This document shows, piece after piece, positions 51,486 through 61,449 of a stretch of 64,000 nucleotides of DNA. A program made the position numbers and the translations under genes. Under the pieces are notes generated by a model that saw nothing but the letters and a program-made list of their open reading frames with translations, did not search any database and was not told where the DNA came from. The stretch spans positions 3,596,001 to 3,660,000 of the forward strand of contig JAJKFH010000115.1 of assembly GCA_023333565.1 (NCBI GenBank). Direction: 5' to 3'. Position 1 is the first letter of the stretch, and each line of letters opens with the position of its first letter. The DNA is from Puffinus mauretanicus. Its lineage: Eukaryota; Chordata; Aves; Procellariiformes; Procellariidae.

Positions 51486-52889
51486 ACTTACATTAATCTC
51501 CAAGTGGTGTAGTGCATTGCAAAAGTAAAATTAAATGTTTTATTGAAAGTAGTTAGGAATTTCTGAATGTGAGCTACAGATCAGTGGAAGAAGAATTTTA
51601 AGAATAATTGGAAACAAATCTCAGAAGCACCTACACATATTGAAAAAGGACTGGATTACTTTCTTGAAGACTTTAATTAAAGGCTTTAACTAAGATGTTA
51701 TTTAGTTTAACCTAAACAGTTTACCGTGATTTTGTGCAGAGAAGCTTCACAAATGAACACCTAGCACGTATACGCTTGCAGTACATGATATTTCTTAATT
51801 TGGGCTCCATATATTTTCTTTGGGCTGAAAGAAACATGTTCTAAATAATTTGTCTTAGTTCAACAAATTAAGAGTACGCAAAGACTATCTGTAGATGTGA
51901 AAAGACAAAATGGGAATATTTATTAACAAAAGTGCCAGAGAAATAAATACCTTTTTCTTTGTTACTTTCCATTCACAGTATTTCTTGCAAACTTGAAAGA
52001 ACTATCATCCTTTTTGACTGTTTTGTATCTGATTCTCCATCCTAACCTTCTGTCCTGTCTCTTCCAAACAATAGAATTAAGTCATTCCATCTTACTCAAT
52101 TCACTGCTTGCATCTTGAAGAAGTCTAAAAATCCCAACTATTCCTGCTTCAGAAATATTTTCTGTTTGGAGCAGTTCTTCCCTTTGACTTCCCTGTTAAT
52201 TTTTTTCACCAGAGGAGTATTGACAAAGCACTAGAAATTGCTTTGTCTGCATATTTACAGTTTCCTCTATCCCTGTAGTCACTAAGGTGTTTTCTATTTT
52301 CATTGCCATTTTTTGGCCTGCTAAGCATGTTACAGGGGAGGGAGGGGAAGCACAATAAGTAAAAAGGCGTCAATGAAATTATTTGATTTCTTTGTTCATC
52401 AAATAATGTTACAGTCATTTCTGAGAGGAATCGAAGTTTATACATTTACCTTTGCAAAACAGCGCCTAACCATCCTGTCTTTTCCTCTAGCTTCCAAATA
52501 AACTGGAAAATAATCTCACCAGCTGTGTATATTGACTAAGGCCAGAGAGTATCTCAGATGGGGCCCACAGAATTGGATGCATCTGACAATGTACATTCAT
52601 TCCCATCATGAAACGTAAAACATCCATCATGACAAATGAGTACTTTAAGAAGGTATGTCTCACAGCAGAGAACATCTGTTGATACTTTTTTTTTTTAAAT
52701 ACATATAAAAAATGAAAGCGTGTACTCTACAGTAGATGCTCAGTTGCTCAGATTAAATATATCTTAGTAGAGTTGAAAACTCTTTATGTGAAGCACTAGA
52801 CCCACTAAAAATACCTCACTTAAGAAAAGAATTGTAAATAAATAGATACATGAAGACAAAACAGACATAATTTTATCCTCAAAATATTG
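51486..52889. other. AT-rich anonymous DNA
   Basis: No gene or repeat recognised. T-run near 52687. Confidence 0.65.
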
Positions 52890-53430
52890 TTACGGAATGG
52901 AGCCGAGAATTTATAGCTAGTCTAATTAATCTTAACAATCTAATCAAAACAAAGTTTTTATTAATTCAATTTCAATAGAACTAACACTCATAGCCCACAT
53001 TGATAATGAAAAACCTCAGTAGTAACAATAGCCTTAAAATTATTATACAGAAAGCCCTACCACCACCTACCTGTTCTCTGGTGTTATGTTCACCCTTCCT
53101 TTGTCCCTCACAGTCCTGTGGTTGGCAGCTGCAGTGTTCTTCAGCGAACCATCAGTGTCTCGAGTACTTCACCCAGGGGCGTTCTCTGCCTGTGATGGGG
53201 ACCCCTTCTTCTTCAGTCTTGGGCCCATTTAGGTTTATTTTCTTATCTTTCCTCATGGCCCACACCACCAACGGTATCACACAGCCCCAGCGCACCCCGG
53301 GGGAGGTGAGACTCACTCACCCCCAGGCAGCCAGGGCAGCCAGCACCACCTAGACCAGGCCAGCCCTGCATCCCAGACCCTGTGCCCCACAGAGCCCTGC
53401 AGCTTCTGATTGGAGTGGTAGAAATTGCAT
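52890..53430 (-). mobile_element. Possible decayed ERV LTR
   Basis: A GC-richer segment preceded by AAGTTTTTATTAATTC, which on the minus strand would supply an AATAAA-type signal. The CCTGTGGTTGGCAGCTGCAG and AGTGTCTCGAGTACTTCACCC stretches remind me of avian LTR sequence. No termini or duplication could be defined, and it has no proven relative in this window. Confidence 0.3.
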
Positions 53431-54800
53431 TCACTGGGCTATGGTAATATTGAACAACAAGGAAAAAATAAAAATCCTTCTGTTTTGAAGGAATTTTGCA
53501 AAATCAGCTATTCACTGGTATCTGTAGGTAGACCTCATGCAAAATACCTTTAATAATGCTTGCACTACATATTAATGAGAGTGTTTTCATATATAATTTA
53601 ATGATATCACTTATCTATAAACCTGTAGAATGCCATAAGTGCTACAGAAACTTTTCTCTGCACTACATTTTACAGAATCCTAAAGGCAGGTTTATCAATT
53701 GTTTTTGGTTTTATCCAAACCCCTTTAGAAATCCACATGACTTTTGCAAAAGGGAAGAAATTTTTCTGTATCTAAACATTCTGGAGTTAGTGGTAACAGG
53801 ATTATTGTTTTGAATTATATCAAACCTGCACAGTCTATGTCTTCCTATGTGGCCAAGATCTGAATTCAATTTTATATCAGCTGGGAAAAATAGTTACTTA
53901 ATCAGGACAGTATATTTCTATGTTCCCTGTGATAGCTGGGGTAACTGCAATTAGAACACATAAATCTGATTTATCAAGGCCTCACTTTCTGAGGTTTAGA
54001 TCTGTAGTGACATTTCACCTCCCTAAGCTTTGAATTATTCCAGACATCAAGAAATTAATTTTCTGAAAATTAACTGAAACTCAGAACCTGCCAACATGAG
54101 AACATTCTGCTACTTCAAATATTACCTGTACAAGGAGTAGTAGGCTAGTATGTGAATTTACACTACACTTACTTCTTTGTATAAAGCAGAGAAAGGGACT
54201 TTGCAATTATTGTGTGCCTTGCATTGTCTGAAAAATATCACTACTGAAGAGAAGTAAACATGGTGTAAATTCGTAATTTAAGTTGGTTTGGAAGAAATGG
54301 CCTGGCAGACAAGCAGAAGTATGAATTTAAATTTAGTTAAAACATTACCAGTGTCAGTTTGTACACTTTTATTTTCACTACTATCACATGTAACTATTCA
54401 GTTTAAGCTCATAAGAACACTTTGTGAGAGTTAGTCATACCAATAATATTTTCTGTATCACAGATAATGAATTTGTTTGAGAACCTTATTAAGGGAATTT
54501 TTTGCTTCACCTTCCTTCTTTACAAATACAAAAATACAAAACCTTCTCAAGACTCAGGCTGCCCAAATTAATGATGAAGTTTCTTCTAATATTATTTCTG
54601 GACAATCATTCTTCTAGTATGGATGTTCTTCAGGCTGGTTTGTGAGCTGTGTAGGAGAGCAGAGTAGAGCTAATAATTTTTATAGGATTGTGGCTATTTT
54701 TAATGATGGTTGTTCTCAGTTTGTCATCTATGCAGAAAGAAAAATATGATATTAATCAGTCCAATTGTAGTGATAGTATTATTTCATATAGGTTTTCAAG
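53431..54800. other. AT-rich anonymous DNA
   Basis: No gene or repeat recognised up to the provirus insertion site. Confidence 0.65.
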
Positions 54801-55027
54801 TACAATGTCCTGGTTCTGGCTGGGACAGGGTTAACTTTCTTCCCAGTAGCTTGGGGGGTGTGCTGTGTTTTGGGCTCGGTGTGAAAGGAGCGTTGATGGC
54901 CCATTGATGGCCCATTGATGCTTTGGCTGTTGCTGGGTGATGCTTGCACCGGGAGGGGGGAGCACATCCGGGGTGGTGGACCCAGCTGGCCAATGGGGTA
55001 TTCTATACCATGTGACATCATGCTCAG

Positions 55028-55035
55028 TATAAAAA
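55028..55035 (+). promoter_or_regulatory. LTR TATA box
   Basis: TATAAAAA, preceded by a CATGCTCAG motif conserved in the 3' LTR (61159-61166) and the 11-kb solo LTR (11179-11186). It would direct transcription from the U3/R border a few tens of bases downstream. Confidence 0.8.
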
Positions 55036-55183
55036 CCAGGTGTGTGGGGGGGCTCGCCCCTGTTCGTGACACGCGGTCGGCGGTCGGTGAGCAGTTGCGT
55101 TGTGCATTGCCTGCTTTGTGTATTCTGTTATTGTTGTTGTTCTCATTGTTATTATTACTGTTCTACTTAGTTTTATTTCAGTT

Positions 55184-55189
55184 ATTAAA
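55184..55189 (+). terminator. LTR polyadenylation signal ATTAAA
   Basis: ATTAAA about 150 bp after the TATA box, repeated in the 3' LTR at 61316-61321, where it would act on the viral transcript. Both sites are followed by T-rich sequence. The assignment rests on position and on conservation between LTR copies. Confidence 0.65.
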
Positions 55190-55325
55190 CTATTTTTATC
55201 TGAACCCCGGAGCTTTCCTACTTGTGCCCTCCCGATTCTCTCCCCCATCCCACCGGGGGGGGGTGATCAAGCGGCTGCGTGGAGTTTATTTTTGCTGGCT
55301 GGGGTTAGACCACGACAGTCCTTTT

Positions 55326-55343
55326 TGGCGCCCAACGTGGGGC
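55326..55343 (+). other. Primer binding site, lysine tRNA
   Basis: TGGCGCCCAACGTGGGGC, eight bases after the LTR end, a perfect complement to the 3' end of vertebrate tRNA-Lys(1,2), the primer used by several betaretroviruses such as MPMV. The 18-base match is complete, so priming specificity appears intact. Confidence 0.9.
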
Positions 55344-55412
55344 TCGGAGGGTTGAGGTAACGACAGATTATTTAGAGCATATTAAGGAATTTATATCTGG
55401 TAACATATTAAT

Positions 55413-57332
55413 TTGTTCTGCACCATGCTCTTGTTTTTACTGTACCTGTTAAAAATTGGAATTGTGTTTTGTAGTCTGTTGTGCTCTGCCGTGATTAATG
55501 ATGTTTTGCCTGGGAGATTTGTTACTAAAACGCTGGCATTGGGGGTTATTTGGTATTTGGGATTCGTAATGAAGCTGTTTCTGCATTTCGGGTACCACCT
55601 CATGGAGACCATTAGCAATTATACCTTTTCCTCCGAGAGATTTTTTATGGAGGAAATAGAGAATGGCACCCTCGCTACCTTTCTCTATGATGTCATCTCC
55701 TTTGTTAAAATAACTTGCCAGTACATTGAACATCCATGGGTAGTTAAGATACATCTATTGGTACTGCTTGGGAATATTGTTGTGGTTTCATCCAAGGTTA
55801 GTAAGCAATTCAAGAATGTCATCCAGAGATCTGCCCCAAGGCTGGATAGTTACGAGTGGCAGGGCGAGTGGGATAGCATGGGCAAATGCCTAGGGCGATG
55901 GGCACCCCCAGTGTTCTGGAACTTTACCCCTGAACAAGTGCAGAACCCTGAAAAATTAGTAGAATATTTGGAAGAAGTATGCTGTCACCCTGGCCATTCT
56001 AGGGAGACGCAAATCACTACAATGTGCTGGGGCCTGGCCCACGCCTACGGAGCCCTGTTTAACACCACTCAGAACCCCCAAGGGGAAGGAAAGGTCTCTG
56101 CAGCTGATGACAAAGCAACAGGCCCTGTGGCTACTCCTCCCCCCACAGCAAGCACAGCGGCTCCCTCACCCCCCAGGGCAGGCACGGCAGCTACTCCGCC
56201 CCCTGCGACAGAGACCCAACCCGTGCCGGTATCAGTCGCCCCTATACAAAAAAGAAAATGCACAAGAAAATCAGCTCGTCTAGTAAGGGATGAAGATGAA
56301 CCAGGGCCATCACGAGAACAGGAGGAGGAGGAGGCAGAACCCGTAAATGAGATGGTGACCACCCGATCCCTATCTCTGGGTGAGCTGCGAGATATGCGAA
56401 AAGACTTCAGCCGTCGTCCAGGCGAGCACATTGTCACCTGGCTGCTCCGATGCTGGGATAACGGGGCCAGTAGCCTGGAATTAGAGGGTAGGGAAGCCAA
56501 GCAGCTGGGATCCCTTTCTAGGGAAGGGGGCATTGACAAAGCAATTGGACAAGGGGCACAAGTCCTCAGCCTCTGGAGGCGACTCCTGTCAGGTGTGAAG
56601 GAAAGATATCCCTTCAAGGAAGATGTTATATGCCACCCAGGCAAGTGGACCACCATGGAGAGAGGTATCCAGTACCTGAGGGAATTGGCTGTGCTGGAGG
56701 TGATTTATGATGACCTGAACAACGAGCAGTTATCCAAAGACCCAGATGAAGTCAAATGCACCCGACCCATGTGGCGGAAGTTTGTACGGAGCGCACCAGA
56801 GTCACATGCAAGCTCATTGGCAATAATGACCTGGAGAGATGGAGAGGAACAAACAGTGGATGAACTGGCTGGCCAACTCCGGCAATATGAAGAAAGTCTC
56901 TCTTCCTCCCTATGGGCCTGTGTCTCTGCTGTGGAGAAACTGTCTCAGGAGGTCCAGCAACTCAAAGAGGATATGTCCTGCTCCCCACCTGCACGGGCCA
57001 GTGTCTCAGCCATTAGGAGCAAGTGTCCCTCTGCTCAAGAGAGGAGATATCGTGGATACACACCCCGGGGCACCCTGTGGTTTTACCTGCGTGACCACGG
57101 AGAGGACATGAGGAAGTGGGATGCAAAACCTACCTCAGTCCTACAGGCACGGGTACATGAGTTGCAAGGGAAAACAACCACAAAAGGGGGTTCTTCCAGG
57201 AAAACTGCTGCTACAGTCTCCAGTGAGTTCCCCAGACAGAGTAGAAGGGCTGATTCCACTTCTGACCTTAACAAAGGGACTTCTGATTCATACTTACAAG
57301 AAGTGGATAGCGAATATGATGACCAGGACTAG
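55413..57332 (+). CDS. gag: ERV Gag polyprotein, 639 aa, with N-terminal membrane segments
   Basis: Structural polyprotein expected to assemble the virus-like particle. It opens with an unusual hydrophobic region: predicted membrane segments at about residues 5-31, 37-58 and 110-127, with N-glycosylation sequons at N69 and N84 between them. Next come a WAPPVFW-containing domain (150-220), a low-complexity Pro/Ala/Thr linker (235-275), a basic cluster KRKCTRKSAR (280-289) and an acidic run around 292-309. The capsid-like region (315-520) contains WLLRCWD at 343-349 and ends in a short heptad-like stretch (505-520). The C-terminus is basic then Ser/Asp-rich. There is no CCHC zinc knuckle, as in ERV-L and foamy-type Gags. 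The frame is uninterrupted from the first Met and ends at a UAG in frame with pol. A minus frame at 56069-56656 is a shadow. Confidence 0.88.
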   Translation: MFCTMLLFLLYLLKIGIVFCSLLCSAVINDVLPGRFVTKTLALGVIWYLGFVMKLFLHFGYHLMETISNYTFSSERFFMEEIENGTLATFLYDVISFVKITCQYIEHPWVVKIHLLVLLGNIVVVSSKVSKQFKNVIQRSAPRLDSYEWQGEWDSMGKCLGRWAPPVFWNFTPEQVQNPEKLVEYLEEVCCHPGHSRETQITTMCWGLAHAYGALFNTTQNPQGEGKVSAADDKATGPVATPPPTASTAAPSPPRAGTAATPPPATETQPVPVSVAPIQKRKCTRKSARLVRDEDEPGPSREQEEEEAEPVNEMVTTRSLSLGELRDMRKDFSRRPGEHIVTWLLRCWDNGASSLELEGREAKQLGSLSREGGIDKAIGQGAQVLSLWRRLLSGVKERYPFKEDVICHPGKWTTMERGIQYLRELAVLEVIYDDLNNEQLSKDPDEVKCTRPMWRKFVRSAPESHASSLAIMTWRDGEEQTVDELAGQLRQYEESLSSSLWACVSAVEKLSQEVQQLKEDMSCSPPARASVSAIRSKCPSAQERRYRGYTPRGTLWFYLRDHGEDMRKWDAKPTSVLQARVHELQGKTTTKGGSSRKTAATVSSEFPRQSRRADSTSDLNKGTSDSYLQEVDSEYDDQD

Positions 57333-57360
57333 AGGGGCCCTGCCTCCAGCCTGGTGGAGG
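57330..57360 (+). promoter_or_regulatory. Candidate gag-pol UAG readthrough signal with hairpin
   Basis: UAG (57330-57332) separates gag from pol in the same frame. Ten bases downstream, CCTCCA (57343-57348) and TGGAGG (57355-57360) form a perfect 6-bp stem around a 6-base loop, GCCTGG. A UAG followed by a purine, a short spacer and RNA structure is the arrangement used by gammaretroviruses, where the structure is a pseudoknot. The function here is inferred. The UAG could instead be an inactivating mutation of a continuous frame. Confidence 0.6.
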
Positions 57361-60300
57361 AAAGGGACAACCGGGTTTACTGGACTGTGTGGATTCGATG
57401 GCCTGGCACATCAGAGCCACAGGAGTATAAGGCTCTCGTAGACACTGGTGCACAGTGTACCCTGATGCCATCAAGCTATAAAGAGGTAGAACCCATTTGT
57501 ATTTCTGGAGTGACAGGGGGATCCCAAGAGTTAACTGTATTGGAGGCCGAAGTGAGCCTAACCGGGAATGAGTGGCAGAAGCACCCCATTGTGACTGGCC
57601 CAGAGGCTCCGTGCATCCTTGGCACAGACTACCTCAGGAGAGGGTACCCAAAAGGGTACCGGTGGGCTTTTGGTATAGCTGCCCTGGAGATGGAGGAAAT
57701 TAAACAGCTGTCCACCTTGCCCAGTCTCTCAGAGGACCCTTCTGTTGTGGGGTTGTTGAGGGTTGAAGAACAGCAGGTACCAATCGCTACCACAACAGTG
57801 CACCGGCAACAATATCGCACCAACCGAGACTCCCTGATCCCCATCCATGAGCTGATTCGTCGACTGGAGAACCAAGGAGTGATCAGCAAGACTCGCTCAC
57901 CCTTCAACAGTCCCATATGGCCAGTGCGAAAGTCCAATGGAGAGTGGAGACTAACAGTAGACTACCGTGGCCTGAACGAAGTCACGCCGCCACTGAGTGC
58001 TGCCGTGCCGGACATGCTGGAACTTCAATACGAACTGGAGTCAAAGGCAGCCAAGTGGTACGCCACCATTGATATCGCTAATGCGTTCTTCTCCATCCCT
58101 TTGGCAGCAGAGTGCAGGCCACAGTTTGCTTTCACTTGGAGGGGTGTCCAGTACACCTGGAACCGACTGCCCCAGGGGTGGAAACACAGCCCTACCATTT
58201 GCCATGGACTGATCCACACCGCACTGGAACAGGGTGAGGCTCCAGAACACCTGCAGTACATTGATGACATCATCATGTGGGGCAACACAGCAGAGGAAGT
58301 TTTTGAGAAAGGGGAGAGAATAGTCCAAATCCTTCTGAAGGCCGGTTTTGCCATAAAACAAAGTAAGGTCAAGGGACCTGCACAGGAGATCCAGTTTTTA
58401 GGAATAAAATGGCAAGATGGACGTTGTCAGATCCCAACAGATGTGATGAATAAAGTAACAGCCATGTCTCCACCAACTAACAAAAAGGAAACGCAAGCTT
58501 TCTTAGGCATTGTGGGTTTTTGGAGAATGCATATTCCAAATTACAGTCAGATCGTAAGCCCTCTCTATCACGTGACCAGGAAGAAGAACGACTTCAAATG
58601 GGGCCCTGAGCAACGACAAGCCTTTGAACAAATTAAACAGGAGATAGTTCATGCAGTAGCCCTTGGGCCAGTCCGGGCAGGACAAGATGTAAGGAATGTG
58701 CTCTACACCGCAGCCGGGGAGAATGGCCCCACCTGGAGCCTCTGGCAGAAAGCACCAGGGGAGACTCGAGGTCGACCCTTAGGGTTCTGGAGTCGGGGAT
58801 ACAGAGGATCCGAGGCCCGCTACACTCCAACTGAGAAGGAGATATTGGCAGCATATGAAGGGATTCGAGCTGCTTCGGAAGTGGTTGGTACTGAAGCACA
58901 GCTCCTCCTGGCACCCCGACTGCCGGTGCTGGGCTGGATGTTCAAAGGGAGCGTCCCCTCTACACATCATGCAACTGATGCTATGTGGAGTAAGTGGGTC
59001 GCATTGATCACACAACGGGCCCGAATAGGAAACCCCAGTCGCCCAGGAATCTTGGAGGTGATCACGAACTGGCCAGAAGGCAAAGATTTTGGAATATCCC
59101 CAGAGGAGGAAGTGACACGTGCTGAAGAGGCCCCACCATATAACAAACTACCAGAAAATGAGAAGCAATATGCCTTGTTCACTGATGGGTCCTGTCGCCT
59201 TGTGGGAAAGCATCGGAGATGGAAGGCTGCGGTATGGAGTCCTATACGCCAAGTTGCAGAAACTGCTGAAGGAGAAGGTGAATCGAGTCAGTTCGCAGAG
59301 GTGAAAGCCATCCAGCTGGCCTTGGACATTGCTGAACGAGAAAAATGGCCAGTACTTTATCTCTATACTGACTCATGGATGGTGGCAAATGCCCTGTGGG
59401 GATGGTTGCAGCAGTGGAAGCAGAACAACTGGCAGCGCAGAGGTAAACCCATCTGGGCTGCCGCATTGTGGCAAGATATTGCTGCCCGGGTAGAGAACCT
59501 GACTGTAAAAGTATGTCACGTAGATGCTCACGTACCCAAGAGTCAGGCCAGTGAAGAGCACCAAAACAACCAGCAGGTGGACCAGGCTGCCAAGATTGAA
59601 GTGGCTCAGGTGGATCTGGACTGGCAATATAAAGGTGAATTATTTATAGCTCGGTGGGCCCATGACACTTCAGGCCACCAAGGGAGAGATGCAACATATA
59701 GATGGGCTCGTGATCGAGGGGTGGACTTGACCATGGACACTATTGCACAAGTTATCCACGAATGTGAAACGTGCGCTGCAGTCAAGCAAGCCAAGCGAGT
59801 AAAGCCTCTTTGGTATGGAGGACGATGGTTGAAGTATAAATATGGAGAAGCTTGGCAGATTGATTATATCACAGTCCCACAAACCCGACAGGGCAAGCGC
59901 TATGTGCTCACCATGGTAGAAGTAACCACAGGATGGCTGGAAACATATCCTGTGCCCCATGCCACCGCCTGGAACACCATCCTGGGCCTTGAAAAACAAG
60001 TCCTATGGCGACATGGCACCCCAGAAAGAATTGAGTCAGACAACGGGACTCACTTCCGAAACACCTTCATAGACACCTGGGCCAAAGAGCATGGCATTGA
60101 GTGGGTCTATCACATCCCCTACCATGCACCAGCCTCCGGAAAAATTGAACGATACAATGGGCTGTTAAAGACAACACTGAGGGCAATGGGTGGTGGGACA
60201 TTCAAGCATTGGGACACACATTTAGCAAAGGCCACCTGGTTAGTCAACACTAGGGGATCTGTCACTCAAGCTGGCCCTGCCCAATCCAAACCCTTACGTA

Positions 60301-60440
60301 CTGTAGAGGGGGATAAAGTCCCTGTCGTGCATATGAGAAATATGCTGGGGAAGACGTCTGGGTTGCTCCTGCCTCTGGCAAGGGAAAACCCATCCGTGGG
60401 ATTGCTTTTGCTCAGGGACCTGGGTGCACTTGGTGGGTGA
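57333..60440 (+). CDS. pol: ERV Pol: protease, reverse transcriptase, RNase H, integrase (C-terminus frameshifted)
   Basis: Open from just after the gag UAG, in the same frame. Residues below are counted from the GTG codon at 57354, used only as a reference point. Protease: ALVDTGAQ (D30-T31-G32) and ILGTDYL near 88-94. RT: LTVDYRGLN (200-208), ATIDIANAFF (237-246), LPQGWKHSP (272-280), catalytic YIDD (302-305). RNase H: D611, E649, D673 and D743. Integrase: HHCC zinc site H770/H775/C804/C807 and catalytic D837, D896, E932 with 35 residues between the last two. All key residues are present. No dUTPase domain is evident. A one-base loss at about 60354-60360 changes frame, so the final residues to 60440 are not native. 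Expression would need UAG suppression. Confidence 0.92.
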   Translation, partial: RGPASSLVEERDNRVYWTVWIRWPGTSEPQEYKALVDTGAQCTLMPSSYKEVEPICISGVTGGSQELTVLEAEVSLTGNEWQKHPIVTGPEAPCILGTDYLRRGYPKGYRWAFGIAALEMEEIKQLSTLPSLSEDPSVVGLLRVEEQQVPIATTTVHRQQYRTNRDSLIPIHELIRRLENQGVISKTRSPFNSPIWPVRKSNGEWRLTVDYRGLNEVTPPLSAAVPDMLELQYELESKAAKWYATIDIANAFFSIPLAAECRPQFAFTWRGVQYTWNRLPQGWKHSPTICHGLIHTALEQGEAPEHLQYIDDIIMWGNTAEEVFEKGERIVQILLKAGFAIKQSKVKGPAQEIQFLGIKWQDGRCQIPTDVMNKVTAMSPPTNKKETQAFLGIVGFWRMHIPNYSQIVSPLYHVTRKKNDFKWGPEQRQAFEQIKQEIVHAVALGPVRAGQDVRNVLYTAAGENGPTWSLWQKAPGETRGRPLGFWSRGYRGSEARYTPTEKEILAAYEGIRAASEVVGTEAQLLLAPRLPVLGWMFKGSVPSTHHATDAMWSKWVALITQRARIGNPSRPGILEVITNWPEGKDFGISPEEEVTRAEEAPPYNKLPENEKQYALFTDGSCRLVGKHRRWKAAVWSPIRQVAETAEGEGESSQFAEVKAIQLALDIAEREKWPVLYLYTDSWMVANALWGWLQQWKQNNWQRRGKPIWAAALWQDIAARVENLTVKVCHVDAHVPKSQASEEHQNNQQVDQAAKIEVAQVDLDWQYKGELFIARWAHDTSGHQGRDATYRWARDRGVDLTMDTIAQVIHECETCAAVKQAKRVKPLWYGGRWLKYKYGEAWQIDYITVPQTRQGKRYVLTMVEVTTGWLETYPVPHATAWNTILGLEKQVLWRHGTPERIESDNGTHFRNTFIDTWAKEHGIEWVYHIPYHAPASGKIERYNGLLKTTLRAMGGGTFKHWDTHLAKATWLVNTRGSVTQAGPAQSKPLRTVEGDKVPVVHMRNMLGKTSGLLLPLARENPSVGLLLLRDLGALGG

Positions 60441-60508
60441 TGAGAAAGGATGGGGAAGTCCGGTGTGTACCTCAAGGGGATTTAATTTTGGGTGAAAATA
60501 GCCAATGA
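60354..60508 (+). pseudogene. Out-of-frame integrase C-terminal remnant
   Basis: After the frameshift the coding-like signal continues in another frame to a TGA at 60506-60508. The segment is rich in Gly, Trp and basic residues, contains WWVMRKDGEV and CVPQGDL, and resembles the SH3-like C-terminal domain that follows the DDE core of retroviral integrases. Its coherence indicates that one small indel, not general decay, broke the gene. Confidence 0.7.
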
Positions 60509-60940
60509 ACTGAATTGTATGATGTTAGTTATTACATAGTACTGTATGTCATCACTTCTATGGTTACCATATGCCATATTAACAGTATTACAGTAAGAAT
60601 CACCCAGATTAATGTAGGAGGAACTCCGATGAAACTGAGCAAGGTGCAACGATGATAGAACCGGACGAGCGCCCAGAACTGGCCTCCGCATGCAAGAGCC
60701 CAACACCACACACCATCTCTCCTGCCCTGCAAGACTGTTATGACAGATGGAACCCGAAGTCATGGACTAAATGAACTCAACGGACGTTTTAGAGGGATGG
60801 CCCATGGACTAAGGGAATGATATCTCTGTGTGTGTGTATATATATCAAAAGGCAGGAAAAGTAGCGGTGACTAATTGGAATGTATTGGAAAATGTGAGAC
60901 CTGGGCATGATGTAGATGGTATAGAATAAGGGGTGGATAT
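60509..60940 (+). other. Untranslated 3' region of the provirus, no env
   Basis: 432 bp with no frame resembling an envelope protein and no splice-like remnant. It contains a TG/TA microsatellite at about 60828-60846 and ends in a purine-rich AATAAGGGGTGGA directly before the 3' LTR, the likely polypurine tract that primes plus-strand synthesis. Either the lineage never had env, as in ERV-L, or it was lost without trace. Confidence 0.8.
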
Positions 60941-61449
60941 TGTCCTGGTTCCAGCTGGGACAGGGTTAACTTTCTTCCCAGTAGCTTGGGGGGTGTGCTG
61001 TATTTTGGGTTCGGTGTGAAGGGAGTGTTGATGGCCCATCGATGCTTTGGCTGTTGCTGGGTGATGCTTGCACCGGGAGGGGGGAAGGGGGAGCACATCC
61101 GGGGTGCTGGACCCAGCTGGCCAATGGGGTATTCTATACCATGTGACATCATGCTCAGTATAAAAACCAGGTGTGGGGGGGGGCTCGCCCCCCGTTCGTG
61201 ACACGCGGTTGGCGGTCGGTGAGCAGTTGTGTTGTACATTGCCTGCTTTGTGTATTCTGTTATTGTTGTTGTTCTCATTGTTATTATTACTGTTCTACTT
61301 ATTTTTATTTCAATTATTAAACTATTTTTATCTCAACCCGGGAGCTTTCCTACTTGTGCCCTCCCGATTCTCTCCCCCATCCCACCGGGGGGGGGTGATC
61401 GAGCGGCTGCGTGGAGTTTATTTTTGCTGGCTGGGGTTAAACCACGACA
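60941..61449 (+). repeat. 3' LTR of the provirus
   Basis: 509 bp from TGTCCTGG to ACGACA, followed by the TACAA duplication. It lacks the 5' LTR's GATGGCCCATT duplication but carries a small G/A-rich insertion after the CACCGGGAGG motif. TATA box at 61159-61166 and ATTAAA at 61316-61321. Confidence 0.95.

Larger units (their letters stand above)
54806..55317 (+). repeat. 5' LTR of the provirus
   Basis: 512 bp from TGTCCTGG to ACGACA. It aligns along its whole length with the 3' LTR. Specific to this copy is a short tandem duplication of GATGGCCCATT (around 54894-54915). U5 includes a (GTT)n/(TTA)n stretch, a pyrimidine-rich block and a G-run. Confidence 0.95.
54806..61449 (+). mobile_element. 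Nearly intact endogenous retrovirus without env
   Basis: A 6.6-kb provirus flanked by the perfect 5-bp duplication TACAA (54801-54805 and 61450-61454). Order: 5' LTR, lysine-tRNA primer site, gag, in-frame UAG, protease-RT-RNase H-integrase, 432 bp without env, purine-rich tract, 3' LTR. The 5-bp duplication, the absence of env and a Gag without CCHC knuckles suggest a class III (ERV-L-like) relationship, although no dUTPase is present and the primer is Lys. By eye the LTRs differ by about 15-20 substitutions and a few indels over some 500 bp (3-4%), so the insertion is not fresh but comparatively young. Several solo LTRs of the same superfamily lie in this window. Confidence 0.95.

Noticed and set aside
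56069..56656. 195-codon minus-strand frame within gag
   Set aside because: Created by the GC-rich, proline-coding gag sequence read antisense. No motif and no independent support.
60509..60940. Possible env or accessory gene between integrase and the 3' LTR
   Set aside because: Only 432 bp with short frames and no signal peptide, membrane anchor or envelope motif.
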